A stretch of DNA of 64,000 nucleotides from Gemmatimonas sp. UBA7669 (GCF_002483225.1 NZ_DLHL01000015.1:71678-135677), one strand, 5' to 3'. Positions 43,058-52,298 are shown, counted from the first letter of the stretch. Made by a program: numbers and translations. Notes: generated by a model not told the origin, from the letters alone.

Positions 43058-44824
43058 TCACCGGTACTCCTCGATGAGGCGGCCGCTCAGCTCCGGCCAA
43101 TCCCACACCGTCTTCTCTCGATCGAGGAAGAAACGATCGGGCTCCCCTGGTGCGCGCGCGACCAGATGCTCGAGACGCGGCCGCTCACGCGCCGGTAGCG
43201 TGACCACGAGGCCGCCCTCAAAACGCGAGCGCAGCCTGTCGGCCAGCCCGGTCAGGGCCCGCGGCGCACGCTGCGAGGTGAGCACCAGCTGCGCGCCCTG
43301 CGACATGAGCTGATTGAAGAGATGGAAGAGCTCGTCCTGCGTGCGCTCCTTGCCCTCAAGCAGGTGGATGTCGTCGAGAATGAACACATCGGCGCTGCGG
43401 TAGCGCGCACGCCAGCGCTCGGTGCCGCCCTCCTGCATGGCGGCAATCAGCTCTTCGACAAACAGCGAAGCTGACAGGCAAGCCACGCGCTTGCCCGCCC
43501 AGCGCTCGCGCATGGCATTGCCAATGGCATGGGCCACATGTGACTTGCCACTGCCCGCCGGCCCGTGCACCAGCAGCGGATTGTACCGCACGCCAGGTTC
43601 CGCAATGACGGCATCCACGGCCTTGAGCGCCAACTGTGACTCGGGCGTGCTGTCGAGGGCCGCGCGTGTGAACGCCGGTGACGGACCAGGCAGCGGCTGC
43701 GCCGTCTCGATGACACGCTGAAGCAACTGTTCCGCCGCGGCAATGGCCTCCACATTGCGGAAGGCCTCGTGACCCGCCCACGACGGGTCCACCGCGGCGG
43801 CCTGGGCCTCCAGCGCCCGCAGGTGCTCTACCGCGGCCGCATACGCGCGCAGCAGGCCATCCACGTCGGGAGCCTGCGTGAGATTGAGGGCGCGCTCGAG
43901 CACCGACACCCGCCAGCCTTCCGGCCGATAGCGCGCGATGGCATCACCGAGCTGAATGCGCCAGGGTTCGACGCGCGTCTCCACCTCCTGCAGCACGTCG
44001 GCCAGAAAGCCTTCGTAGTCCGTGCCGGCCGGGATGATGGCTTCAATGCGTTCGGGGGCAGTGGTGGGCGCACGCTCACCCAGCACAGCCCGCACATCGC
44101 CCACCGACACGGGCGTGCCCTCCAGCTGCTGATAGGCACTCAGCTTGTTGAGTGCGCCCTTGAGCTCGCGCACATTGCCGAAGGGCATGCGCGCCACGGC
44201 GTCGAGCACACCGTCGGCAAAGCTCACCGAGCGATCCTGCGACACGTTGCGCAGAATGGCGAGTCGCATTTCGAAGTCGGGCGCGCCCACATCGACCACC
44301 AGCCCACCGGCCAGTCGCGAGAGCAGCCGTTCATCGACATCGGGGATATCGGCGGGCTGACGGTCGCTGGTGAGCACCAGCTGCTGACCGCCCTGGAGCA
44401 GCACATTCAACAGGCGCAGCAGCTCGGTCTGCGTTTCACGCTGTCCGGTGAGAAACTGGATATCGTCAATGACCAGCAAGTCCACCTGCTGATGATCGAC
44501 GAGAAACTGGTGCGGCTGTCCACTCGCGATGGCGCGATGCAACGTGGACGCCAGTTCGTCGCCCGAGGTAAAGCGCACGCGCAGATCGGGACGATGCTCG
44601 CGCGCGCGGTGAGCAATGGCACCGACCAGATGTGTCTTGCCGAGGCCCGATCCACCATACACCACGAGTGGGTTGTAGGCCTGACCCGGCGCGTCGGCCA
44701 CGGCGCGTGCCGCGGCATGCGCGAGCTTGTTGGACGCGCCCACCACGAAGGTGTCAAAACGCAGGGCGCGGTCCACCGATTCGCTGGCCGGGGTGTTCAC
44801 CGCGGCGTCTCCATCACCAGTCAT
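43058..44824 (-). CDS. Protein with two DnaA-like AAA+ ATPase modules
   Basis: 588 residues from ATG 44824, sharing one base with the mglA-like stop (TGATG). Module 1 (20-250) is a complete DnaA domain III: RFDTFVVGASNKLAHAAA, Walker A GGSGLGKTH (57-65), Walker B LLVIDD (116-121), sensor/arginine-finger region DERLLSRL, and sensor 2 GNVRELKGALNKL. A helical middle (270-390) joins module 2 with Walker A GPAGSGKSH (421-429) and Walker B VFILDD (480-485), LTSQRAPRALTGLADRLRSRF, but no clear sensor 2. There is no DnaA domain I and no domain IV helix-turn-helix, so it should not bind DnaA boxes. Not chromosomal dnaA. Function unknown; context suggests an ATPase serving the chemosensory/MglA system. 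Confidence 0.9.
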   Translation of the reverse strand: MTGDGDAAVNTPASESVDRALRFDTFVVGASNKLAHAAARAVADAPGQAYNPLVVYGGSGLGKTHLVGAIAHRAREHRPDLRVRFTSGDELASTLHRAIASGQPHQFLVDHQQVDLLVIDDIQFLTGQRETQTELLRLLNVLLQGGQQLVLTSDRQPADIPDVDERLLSRLAGGLVVDVGAPDFEMRLAILRNVSQDRSVSFADGVLDAVARMPFGNVRELKGALNKLSAYQQLEGTPVSVGDVRAVLGERAPTTAPERIEAIIPAGTDYEGFLADVLQEVETRVEPWRIQLGDAIARYRPEGWRVSVLERALNLTQAPDVDGLLRAYAAAVEHLRALEAQAAAVDPSWAGHEAFRNVEAIAAAEQLLQRVIETAQPLPGPSPAFTRAALDSTPESQLALKAVDAVIAEPGVRYNPLLVHGPAGSGKSHVAHAIGNAMRERWAGKRVACLSASLFVEELIAAMQEGGTERWRARYRSADVFILDDIHLLEGKERTQDELFHLFNQLMSQGAQLVLTSQRAPRALTGLADRLRSRFEGGLVVTLPARERPRLEHLVARAPGEPDRFFLDREKTVWDWPELSGRLIEEYR

Positions 44825-45444
44825 CAGGCGGCACGCGACGAAGATCCGCCGCCCTCTTCTGCGCCCAGTCGCTTCATGACCCGCGTCCCCAATGCCCGCA
44901 GCGTGTCGAACACACCGGTGCCCTGCGTGGCGTCCGCACCAAACTCCGGCACGCCGCGAAAGTTGAGGGCCGCCGACAGCTCGTCCACACTCGCGACCAG
45001 CGAAGCCGGCAGGTCCTGCTTGTTGTACTGCAGCACGATGGGTAGCGCGCGCGCATCCACGCCATGCTCGGCCAGATTGGCGTGCATGTCCTGAAGGCTC
45101 TCGATATTGTCGTCCCAGCGGCTGCGTTGGCTGTCGGCCACGAACACGATGCCGTCAGCGCCCTGCAGCACGAGCTGCCGGATGGCCTTGTAGTACGGCT
45201 GGCCGGGCACGGTGTACAGCTGGAAGCGCACGTGATACGCGCCCACGGTGCCCAGGTCCACCGGCAGGTAGTCGAAGAACAACGTCCGATCACGGCGCGT
45301 GGCCAGGGACGTGAGCGAGCCCACCTGCTCCGACGGCAGGGCGTCGTGCAGATACATGAGATTGGTGGTCTTGCCGGACCGACCCGGTCCGTAGTACACC
45401 AACTTGCAGGTGATCAGGCGCGTGGCGTGATCAACGATGGGCAT
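44824..45444 (-). CDS. MglA-like small GTPase
   Basis: 206 residues from ATG 45444. Ras-like GTPase of the MglA family: P-loop GPGRSGKTT (19-27), switch II TVPGQPYY (78-85) with the MglA-typical PGQ rather than DxxG, and NKQD (141-144) for guanine specificity. In Myxococcus and Thermus, MglA sets cell polarity with its GAP MglB (a roadblock protein). No roadblock protein is encoded nearby, so another regulator, perhaps a DUF4388/TPR protein or the AAA+ protein, may replace it. The start overlaps the previous gene by 14 bp. Confidence 0.92.
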   Translation of the reverse strand: MPIVDHATRLITCKLVYYGPGRSGKTTNLMYLHDALPSEQVGSLTSLATRRDRTLFFDYLPVDLGTVGAYHVRFQLYTVPGQPYYKAIRQLVLQGADGIVFVADSQRSRWDDNIESLQDMHANLAEHGVDARALPIVLQYNKQDLPASLVASVDELSAALNFRGVPEFGADATQGTGVFDTLRALGTRVMKRLGAEEGGGSSSRAA

Positions 45445-46417
45445 GTGCGCCTTCCTCGGCTTCCGTCAACAGCAAGGCAAAACGAGACGCAACGGCAATC
45501 AACTCGCGCAAGCGGTCTGCCGCGTCCGACGATGTCGCAAACGGCAGCGCCTGCTGCCAGACCGCGAGGGCACCGGACAGATCACCGGCCCGTGCGCGGT
45601 CTGCGCCAAGCCGGAGCGCGTCCTCTTCAAGTGACGGTCCGGACGGCTGGGGCGCAACGACGGGCGCGGGCGTCATCAGTCCCGCCTGCAGCGGATCAAA
45701 AACGGTATCGAACGCCGCGTCGTCGTCCCCGCCCGAGGTCTCAGGAATCCACAGATCGCCTGGCGGCGCAATGGCCAGCTGCGCTGGCGGCGTGGGATTG
45801 CGGCGCGGGGCCACCTGGGCGTCGTGCAGCGTGAGCACCCCGGCCGCGATCAGGTCATGCACCATCTCCGCCACGTCCACCAGCGGGCGGCCGGTCGACG
45901 CGGCCAGGGCCACCAGATCCTGCGCGCCGTCAATGCGCGTGAGCAACTCCCACTGCGCGGGGGACAGGCGCAACAAGGGCAGTTGCTGCGTCTCGCCTTC
46001 CACGAAGGCGGGCACCACATGCGCATGCGGGACACGGGCGTCAATGCGCGACCAGACTTCCGCGCGCAGCGTGGCCTCCATGAGCAGCGGCTCGATGGGC
46101 AGCCGCAACACCGACGCGTGGCTCTCGTCTTCACCCGGTGCAAAGCGGAAGCTGCCGTCGCGCCACGCCAGCACGTCGAGCACCGCGTCTTCCACGGCGT
46201 GCGCATCCTCCTGGCGGCGGTGCGGATGCGCTGCGCGGTCGAGACCATGCACGGGTCCCACCACGGCGTCGATGATGAGGCCCTGACGAAAGACCACCTG
46301 GCCCCGCCGCCCCTGCAACGGGGCGTCCACGTGCAGGACGCCATGCTTGCGACCGAGCGCGAGCAATTGCAGCACTTCGGTGAGACTGAGATCGCGGAGC
46401 TGTCCTTCGAGCGCCAT
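45431..46417 (-). CDS. DUF4388 (PATAN-like) protein with winged-helix segment
   Basis: 328 residues from ATG 46417 (MALEGQLRDLSLTEVLQLLALGRKHG); the longer frame to 46582 is inside the TPR gene. The N-terminal DUF4388 domain (1-150) shares its start and layout with the 41317-43014 gene (LQLLALGRKHGVLHV, VVFRQGLIIDAVVG, FRFAPGEDE). A winged-helix-like part follows (PAQWELLTRIDGAQDLVALAAS, DLIAAGVLTLHDA), then a Pro-rich linker and one TPR-like hairpin at the end. The two DUF4388 proteins flank the mglA and double-AAA+ genes, suggesting one functional set. Confidence 0.83.
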   Translation of the reverse strand: MALEGQLRDLSLTEVLQLLALGRKHGVLHVDAPLQGRRGQVVFRQGLIIDAVVGPVHGLDRAAHPHRRQEDAHAVEDAVLDVLAWRDGSFRFAPGEDESHASVLRLPIEPLLMEATLRAEVWSRIDARVPHAHVVPAFVEGETQQLPLLRLSPAQWELLTRIDGAQDLVALAASTGRPLVDVAEMVHDLIAAGVLTLHDAQVAPRRNPTPPAQLAIAPPGDLWIPETSGGDDDAAFDTVFDPLQAGLMTPAPVVAPQPSGPSLEEDALRLGADRARAGDLSGALAVWQQALPFATSSDAADRLRELIAVASRFALLLTEAEEGAHAHR

Positions 46418-46424
46418 GCTGGCC

Positions 46425-49091
46425 TCAGCTCGCGCGCTGTGCGGACGACAGGGCCGCAGCCCGCGACAGCGCTTCCTGCGCCCGCGTGCTCCACGGCGCG
46501 GCGTCATCACGCGCCGCAAGGGCCTGCCAGCGGGTAAAGGCGTCGCGCCAGCGGGCCTGATCGGCCAGCAGCACCGCGTCAAACCACCAGGCCCCTGCCC
46601 GATCGGGCTCGTGACGCAGCAATCGATCCACCGCCACGCGGGCGTCGCTCATGCGTTCCTCGGCCACCAACACGTCGGTGAGCTGCTCCAGCGCGGCCAG
46701 GTCGGTCGGAACGCGCTGCAACTGCGCCACGAGCAGTCGACGCGACTCCTCCAGACGTCCGGCGTCGCGATGCACCAGCGCCAACTCACAGATGGCGTCA
46801 CGCCAGGTTGGCGCCGTGGCCAGTGCGGCCACCAGCTCGAGACGCGCGGCCAGCAGGTCACCGCGTTCGCGCAGTACGCGCGCAATGGCCACGCGCGGTG
46901 TGGGGCGCGTGGGGTCGAGCGCCAACGCGCGGCGGTACGCGCCAAGGGCAATGGCGGCATCGCCCAAGCGCGAGGCCAGATCGCCCGCATAGTGCAGCAG
47001 CGCGGCGCTGTCGCAATCCTGGCCGAGCACGCGCAGCAGAGCCGCACGCGCAGCGCTGTCCGAGTGGCCCAGCAACGCCGCCGCCTGCAGTGTGAGCAGT
47101 TCGGCATCATGCGGCGCTGCGGGCAGGAGACGCTGCAGCAGCGGTAGCGCCTCCTCGGCGCGTCCGAGCAGACACAGGGTGCGCGCTTCGCCGCGCAAGG
47201 CGCGGTGCCGTGCGTGGCGCACCGCCTGCGCCACCGTGTCGTCGGCGGCGACCCCGGGCTGTGCGGCATCAGGATTGGCATCCGGATTGGCATCCGGATT
47301 GGCATCCGCATTGGTATCGGCCTCACCGCCCAACAGCAGCTCATGCGCCGAGCGATAGCGTTCCACGGCCTCACCATGCAAACCACGCTCCGCAAACGCG
47401 TCGGCCTGCTCGCACCAATCAATGGCGCGCGCGACCGGCGACTTGGGAGCGGCGTGCCGCGGTTGTTCGGGCAGCCAGTCCTCCACCTGCGAGGCATCAA
47501 AGGTCACGCCTTCCAGCGGGACACCGCTGCCAAGCGCGAGGAGGTCAAGCGGCCCCACCGCATCCGGGCACTCCAGCTGCAGCGCCACCGTCACGGCCAG
47601 ACGCAGTGGACGACGCACACTCGCCAGGCCAAGCGCCCCCTCGGTTTCCCGCGCGGCGCCTTCATCATCACCAAGCGAGGCCAGCACCTCGGCCAGCACA
47701 TAGCGCGCTTCCGCATGCGTCGGGCGATGTTCGATGGCCTGCACCAGAGCATCACGCGCGTCTTCGGGCCTTCCCACCTGTCGCAGCACGACGCCCAGCA
47801 CATGCCAGGCCTCTGCCTCACGCGGATGAAACGCCACCACTTCACGCAGCAGCGTCAGTGCTTCGTAGGCCTCACCATGCAGCACCGCCCATCGCGCCAG
47901 ATTGACGCGGGCCAGGACGAGCGTGGGGTCGAGCTCCGTGGCACGCAGCAGGGCTTCACGAGCTGCCTGCGCATCACCGCGGTCGGCCAGCGCCACGCCA
48001 AGGTTGTTGTAGGCCAAAGCGTGGCGCGGATCGAGACGCAGCGCGCGGCGATAGCTCTCGGCGGCGGCTTCCACGTTGCCACCCTGATGCAGCGCCACGC
48101 CGCGCTCGTTCCACAAGCGCGCCGATTCTGTACGCTCGAGCAGCTGGTCGTAGCGTTGCTGCGCTTCGGCCGACAGTCCGTCAAGCAAGTCCAGCTCGGC
48201 CAGCGCATGCTGCACCAGTTGCGCGTCCTCGCCCTGTTCGAGTGCGCGCTCGAATTCGCGACGGGCTTCTCGGAAATAGCCGCGCTGACGAAAGGCGAGG
48301 CCCAGACCATGCCGCGCCAGCGCGCCATCGCCCTCCACCTGCATGACCGCCTGCATCACCGGCTCCTGCGACGAGCCGTCGAGCAGCAGATCACCCTGCA
48401 CGGTTTCGAGTCGTGGATCGAGCCGGGCGGCCGTACGTGCGGCCATCAGGGCCGCCTCATGCCGACCCATGTCCCCGAGCACGAATCCACGCAACAGGTG
48501 CGCCTCTGCATGCTCAGCGGACTCAGTCAACAGCTCATCGAGCACGTGCAGCGCCTGTTCGTTCTGGCCCCGCTGATACAACACTTCGGCCAGATGGAGG
48601 CGGGCGTCACCGACGGCCTGCGCATTCACCGCGCGCTCAAACCAGCGCTGCGCGCGCCGCAAATCACCGACGCGCTGCTCGATCAGTCCGCGCTCGAACA
48701 GGGCGGCCGCGTCGTCCGGATCTTCGGCAATCAGCGCGTCGAGTTCGCGGGTGGCCTCTTCCACACGGCCAATGAGACGCAGCAGCCGCGCGTGTTCACG
48801 CAGTGCGTCCCGATCGTCCGGATCGGTTGCCACGCGGGCCGTGAGCGCCTCGAGTCGCGCATCGCAGGCCCCGGGCTGACGCGCGGCCACCTCCAGATTG
48901 CGCGACGCCGTGCGCATGCGCGGGTCGATGGCCAAGGCGCGCAGAAAGGCCTCCACGGACTCCGCATGCAGGCCGCGCGTGTGGTAAAGGACGCCCAGAT
49001 TGTTGAACGCGCCCGGATCGTTGGGATCGACCCGGGACATCATGCCGCGCAACACGTCCAGGTCGCGGCCGGATCCGGCTGCTGGTGACAT
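46425..49091 (-). CDS. Large TPR-repeat protein
   Basis: 888 residues, ATG 49091. Almost the whole length is TPR repeats (NNLGVLYHTRGLHAESVEAF, RALAIDPRM, HLAEVLYQRGQNEQALHVLDEL, NNLGVALADRGDAQAAREAL, YVLAEVLASLGDDEGAARE, YAGDLASRLGDAAIALGAY), interrupted near residues 500-600 by a non-TPR stretch and a NPDANPDA repeat. No signal peptide or TM, so it is cytoplasmic. Such solenoids scaffold protein complexes. Flanked by cheC and the DUF4388 gene with gaps of 18 and 7 bases, it is part of the same operon. Confidence 0.85.
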   Translation of the reverse strand: MSPAAGSGRDLDVLRGMMSRVDPNDPGAFNNLGVLYHTRGLHAESVEAFLRALAIDPRMRTASRNLEVAARQPGACDARLEALTARVATDPDDRDALREHARLLRLIGRVEEATRELDALIAEDPDDAAALFERGLIEQRVGDLRRAQRWFERAVNAQAVGDARLHLAEVLYQRGQNEQALHVLDELLTESAEHAEAHLLRGFVLGDMGRHEAALMAARTAARLDPRLETVQGDLLLDGSSQEPVMQAVMQVEGDGALARHGLGLAFRQRGYFREARREFERALEQGEDAQLVQHALAELDLLDGLSAEAQQRYDQLLERTESARLWNERGVALHQGGNVEAAAESYRRALRLDPRHALAYNNLGVALADRGDAQAAREALLRATELDPTLVLARVNLARWAVLHGEAYEALTLLREVVAFHPREAEAWHVLGVVLRQVGRPEDARDALVQAIEHRPTHAEARYVLAEVLASLGDDEGAARETEGALGLASVRRPLRLAVTVALQLECPDAVGPLDLLALGSGVPLEGVTFDASQVEDWLPEQPRHAAPKSPVARAIDWCEQADAFAERGLHGEAVERYRSAHELLLGGEADTNADANPDANPDANPDAAQPGVAADDTVAQAVRHARHRALRGEARTLCLLGRAEEALPLLQRLLPAAPHDAELLTLQAAALLGHSDSAARAALLRVLGQDCDSAALLHYAGDLASRLGDAAIALGAYRRALALDPTRPTPRVAIARVLRERGDLLAARLELVAALATAPTWRDAICELALVHRDAGRLEESRRLLVAQLQRVPTDLAALEQLTDVLVAEERMSDARVAVDRLLRHEPDRAGAWWFDAVLLADQARWRDAFTRWQALAARDDAAPWSTRAQEALSRAAALSSAQRAS
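47265..47312 (-). repeat. 12-bp tandem repeat inside the large TPR gene
   Basis: Four GGCATCCGGATT-type units (47265, 47277, 47289, 47301) encode the NADANPDANPDANPDA stretch. The units divide by three, so copy-number changes keep the frame. Confidence 0.9.
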
Positions 49092-49109
49092 CGGCGCGAG
49101 GGCGGCCGG

Positions 49110-49730
49110 TCAGGCCAGACGCAGTGCGCGCAGCAGGACCTGCAGCGAGGCCGGGTCGGGCAGCAGCAGGAAGAAGCCCCGCAGCGTCTGGTTGTTGTCC
49201 CGCACCACGAACTCACTCTCCACGCAGAGAATGGCGTCCGGGTCCGCGCTGAACTCGCCAAACGCGCTGGTGAGGACCGCTACCGACATGTCGACGACCA
49301 GCGTGGGCGGCGAAGGCAGCAGCAGCATGCCAAGGAAATCACTGAGCGCGTTCATGTACGCACCACTCAGGATATTGCCGGTTTCCTTGATGGCCGAGGT
49401 CTCGAGTTCGCTGAAGGCCACGGACGAGCCAATGGGTCGGCGCAGCATGAGTTCCGCGAGGCGCAGCACGGTGGGCTTGGGAAACACCAGCAGCGTGCGA
49501 CCGGTGAGATCGCCGAGCATGTGCATGAGCACCGCGGCCACGGGTTCCTCGTCCGGCGCAAATTGCGCCGGCAGTTCTTCCACACTGGCCACACTGATGG
49601 CCGGCACCTTGATCATGATGGTGCTGCCCGTCATTTGCGACAATGCGGTGGCCGCATGGCCCGCCCCGATGTTGGCGGTCTCGCGCAACGCATCGAGTTG
49701 GATGTTCTTGAGCGACTGAATTGCGGCCAT
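49110..49730 (-). CDS. cheC: CheC-type phosphatase of phospho-CheY
   Basis: 206 residues, ATG 49730. It has the two CheC/FliY/CheX active-site patterns: LDALRETANIGAGHAATAL followed by the spaced Pro (KVP), and SAIKETGNILSGAYMNALSDF followed by LLPSPP. Both keep the E-x2-N pair, so both half-sites may be active, as in the CheC class. CheC dephosphorylates CheY-P and binds CheD. Both partners are in the cluster. It lies 65 bases after cheA and 18 before the large TPR gene. Confidence 0.93.
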   Translation of the reverse strand: MAAIQSLKNIQLDALRETANIGAGHAATALSQMTGSTIMIKVPAISVASVEELPAQFAPDEEPVAAVLMHMLGDLTGRTLLVFPKPTVLRLAELMLRRPIGSSVAFSELETSAIKETGNILSGAYMNALSDFLGMLLLPSPPTLVVDMSVAVLTSAFGEFSADPDAILCVESEFVVRDNNQTLRGFFLLLPDPASLQVLLRALRLA

Positions 49731-49795
49731 CGGGGCACCACCCTCACTTCACACGTCGGAGATCAGCCGGATCGGGGCCAATGGCGTGCCGGACT

Positions 49796-51922
49796 TCACA
49801 CCACCCCCGTCACATCAACGATCAAGGCAGGGCTCCCGTCACCAAGCACCGTGGCCCCGCTGAACCAGGGGGCCGCCCCGCGCACCCGCTCCAGCGGCTT
49901 GACCACGATGTCCTGCTGGGCCAGCAGCGCATCCACCAGCAACGCCGCCCGACGTCCGCCCCACTCGGCCACCACCACATGTCGCTCCGAATCCGGGGTG
50001 CCTGCGCGCTCGCCCTCCGCCCGCTGCAGCCCGAACACCTCCTCCAGGGCCACCAGCGGAATGCGTTCGTCCCGCAGCGAAATGGCCTGGGCTCCCGGCG
50101 CCGCCAGTTCGTCGTGCCAGACCAGTGCTTCTTCCACCTGGGCCGCGGGCAGCGCAAAGGTCTCTCCGGCCACCTGCACCAGCAGGGCGCGGGTGATGGC
50201 CAACGAGGCCGGCAGGCGCATGGTGATGAGCGTGCCCACGCCGGCAATCGTTTCGAGCTCCAACTGCCCGCCCAGCGCCCGCACGCGCGTGTTGACGACG
50301 TCGACACCCACCCCACGTCCCGAAACGCGCGATACGTTGCTCGCAGTGGAGAAACCCGGATGCGCGATGAGTTCCAGCAGCGCGTCATCATCGAGTGGCG
50401 CGGCACCGGGCGCCGCCTGCGCCGCGTCGAGCAGCCCAAGCGCCTGCGCGCGTCGCCGCACGGCCTCCCGATCGATGCCTCGACCATCGTCCTGCACCTG
50501 CACCACCACCGTCGCGCGGTCACGCGCGGCGCGCACGATCAACTCGCCGGACGCCGGCTTGCCTGCGGCCACCCGCGTGGTGTTGTCTTCGAGCCCATGA
50601 TCGATGGCGTTGCGCAGGAGATGCAGCAAGGGATCGACGAGGGCATCGAGCAGTGAGCGATCCACCGCCAGGTCCCGGCCCTCCATCACAAAGCGCACGT
50701 CCTTGCCCAGATCGCGCGCCATGTCGCGCACCACACGCGGAAAGCGATCGAACACCTGCGCCATGGGCAGCAGACGAGCCTGCAGCACCTCGTCCTGCAA
50801 CACCGACACGAGCCGCGCGGTATCACGTGCCGCACGCTGGGTTTCGCGGTCGGGATGCTCACTCGCTTCCACGGCGCGCAGCAACCGGTCGCGCGTGATG
50901 ACCAGCTCCCCCACAAGATCGAGCAGTGAATCGAGCCGACGCGCATCCACACGCACAAACGCCGACGGGCCATCGAGCGCGAGGCCCGTGCTGTCCCCCC
51001 GTGCGCCGTCGCCGGACAGACCGCCCGCTGCGAGGTCGGCCGCGCGCGCGCTGGTGTCCGCAACCGGAACAGTGGCTGCACGCGCCGCCGCCGGCTGGCG
51101 TACCGTCACCTGGGCAACATCACCCGCCGAATGCACCGCCTTCGCGATGTTGTCATCGTCAGCGCCCGTGATGAGCATGACGCGAAACTGTCCGTCGAAC
51201 TGCTCACTCGTCCACTGCGCCTGCTCGGGATACGTGCTGCGTACCAGACCCACCTGCTGCAGACGCGAAAGCACGAGCAGAGCGCGCACCCCCTTCAGCG
51301 GGCAATCCGCCGTGAGGCGCACATCGACGTGACGCAGGTTCGTGTGCTGCGGCGTCTCTTCGTCGGCTCGGCCCCATGTCTCCGTGGCGTTGCTCTCCAG
51401 GGCACCGCTGCCAGCACGGGCCATCGGAAAGAGATCGGCGGCTTCTCCATCACCATTCGTGTCAGCCTGCGGGTGCCGACGCGGCTGGCCCAGAGAGGCG
51501 TCGAGTCGCGCCATCAGCTGCGCGGCGCGTTGTGACGTGTCGGCCTCGCCGGACGACCTGCCCGGCAGTTCTGCAGTACTGTCCGTGGCGTCGGCAATGG
51601 CCTGACGCAGCAGCGCGGTTCCGTCAAAGAGCAGTTCAAGCACCGTCGACGACAGGGCTTCGCTTCCCTCGCGCAGTGGCTCACAGCGACTCTCGAGCGC
51701 GTGCGCGAGCTGCTCGACGAGTTCGTGTCCCATGGCGCCCGCCATGCCCTTGATCGAATGCATGGCGCGGAACACCGCAGCCAGCGGGGCATCCACAGTC
51801 GCGGCATCGACGGCACCACGCGCGCCAAGGCGCTGCTCGAGATCGAGCAGCGCCTCGTCTATCTCCGCGAGATGTTCCCGCGATTCCGCCGCGAACAGCG
51901 CGGCATACCGCGCAGCATCCAC
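49796..51922 (-). CDS. cheA: Chemosensory histidine kinase CheA
   Basis: 708 residues from GTG 51922. Domains: HPt with phospho-acceptor H55 in AMHSIKGMAGAMG (53-65); a CheY-binding-like P2 region (about 195-275); P3 dimerisation (RRLDSLLDLVGELVITRDRL); P4 ATPase with LLRNAIDHGLE, DDGRGID and GRGVGVDVV; and P5, a CheW-like regulatory domain at the end (ALLVQVAGETFALPAAQVEE). All catalytic boxes are present. No receptor gene is adjacent, so the input is unknown. Confidence 0.96.
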   Translation of the reverse strand: MDAARYAALFAAESREHLAEIDEALLDLEQRLGARGAVDAATVDAPLAAVFRAMHSIKGMAGAMGHELVEQLAHALESRCEPLREGSEALSSTVLELLFDGTALLRQAIADATDSTAELPGRSSGEADTSQRAAQLMARLDASLGQPRRHPQADTNGDGEAADLFPMARAGSGALESNATETWGRADEETPQHTNLRHVDVRLTADCPLKGVRALLVLSRLQQVGLVRSTYPEQAQWTSEQFDGQFRVMLITGADDDNIAKAVHSAGDVAQVTVRQPAAARAATVPVADTSARAADLAAGGLSGDGARGDSTGLALDGPSAFVRVDARRLDSLLDLVGELVITRDRLLRAVEASEHPDRETQRAARDTARLVSVLQDEVLQARLLPMAQVFDRFPRVVRDMARDLGKDVRFVMEGRDLAVDRSLLDALVDPLLHLLRNAIDHGLEDNTTRVAAGKPASGELIVRAARDRATVVVQVQDDGRGIDREAVRRRAQALGLLDAAQAAPGAAPLDDDALLELIAHPGFSTASNVSRVSGRGVGVDVVNTRVRALGGQLELETIAGVGTLITMRLPASLAITRALLVQVAGETFALPAAQVEEALVWHDELAAPGAQAISLRDERIPLVALEEVFGLQRAEGERAGTPDSERHVVVAEWGGRRAALLVDALLAQQDIVVKPLERVRGAAPWFSGATVLGDGSPALIVDVTGVV

Positions 51923-51932
51923 GGCGCGTTGA

Positions 51933-52298
51933 TCAGGCCGCGAGGACGCGATTCACCGCTTCCAGCACCCGACTGGGCTGAAACGGCTTGACCACAAAAT
52001 CCTTGGCGCCGGCCTGAATGGCTTCCACCACCAGCGCCTGCTGTCCCATCGCGCTGCACATGAGAATGCGCGCGGCCGGATCATGCTTCGTGATTTCCCG
52101 CACGGCATCGATGCCGCCCATGTCCGGCATGACAATGTCCATGGTGACGAGGTCGGGGCGGAGGTGCTTGTACTTCTCCACCGCCTGCACGCCGGTCTCC
52201 GCTTCCCCGACAATCTGGAAGCCCGCCTGCGTGAGAATGTCTCCCACCATCGTGCGCATGAAAATCGCGTCGTCGCAGATGAGTACCGTGCGGCTCAC
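51933..52298 (-). CDS. cheY: CheY-type single-domain response regulator
   Basis: 121 residues from GTG 52298, overlapping the cheW stop (GTGA), with GGAGAGGG upstream. The frame is open to 52694 but that part overlaps cheW. Phospho-acceptor D54 in VTMDIVMPDMGG, acidic D9-D10, conserved S82 in MCSAMGQQ (T/S switch) and K104 in FVVKPFQ. FMRTMVGDIL after DD matches the stand-alone CheY class. Expected phospho-transfer partner of CheA and substrate of CheC. Confidence 0.95.
   Translation of the reverse strand: MSRTVLICDDAIFMRTMVGDILTQAGFQIVGEAETGVQAVEKYKHLRPDLVTMDIVMPDMGGIDAVREITKHDPAARILMCSAMGQQALVVEAIQAGAKDFVVKPFQPSRVLEAVNRVLAA

Noticed and set aside
43058..44824. Chromosomal dnaA and oriC
   Set aside because: No domain IV helix-turn-helix, no dnaN or DnaA-box cluster nearby; the protein is a double AAA+ without DNA-binding domain.
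47265..47312. CRISPR array
   Set aside because: Direct tandem repeats without spacers, inside a coding region. No CRISPR array or cas gene was seen anywhere in the window.
47205..49088. Plus-strand 627-residue open frame
   Set aside because: Antisense to the large TPR gene; the repeat translation is an artefact of the 12-bp unit.
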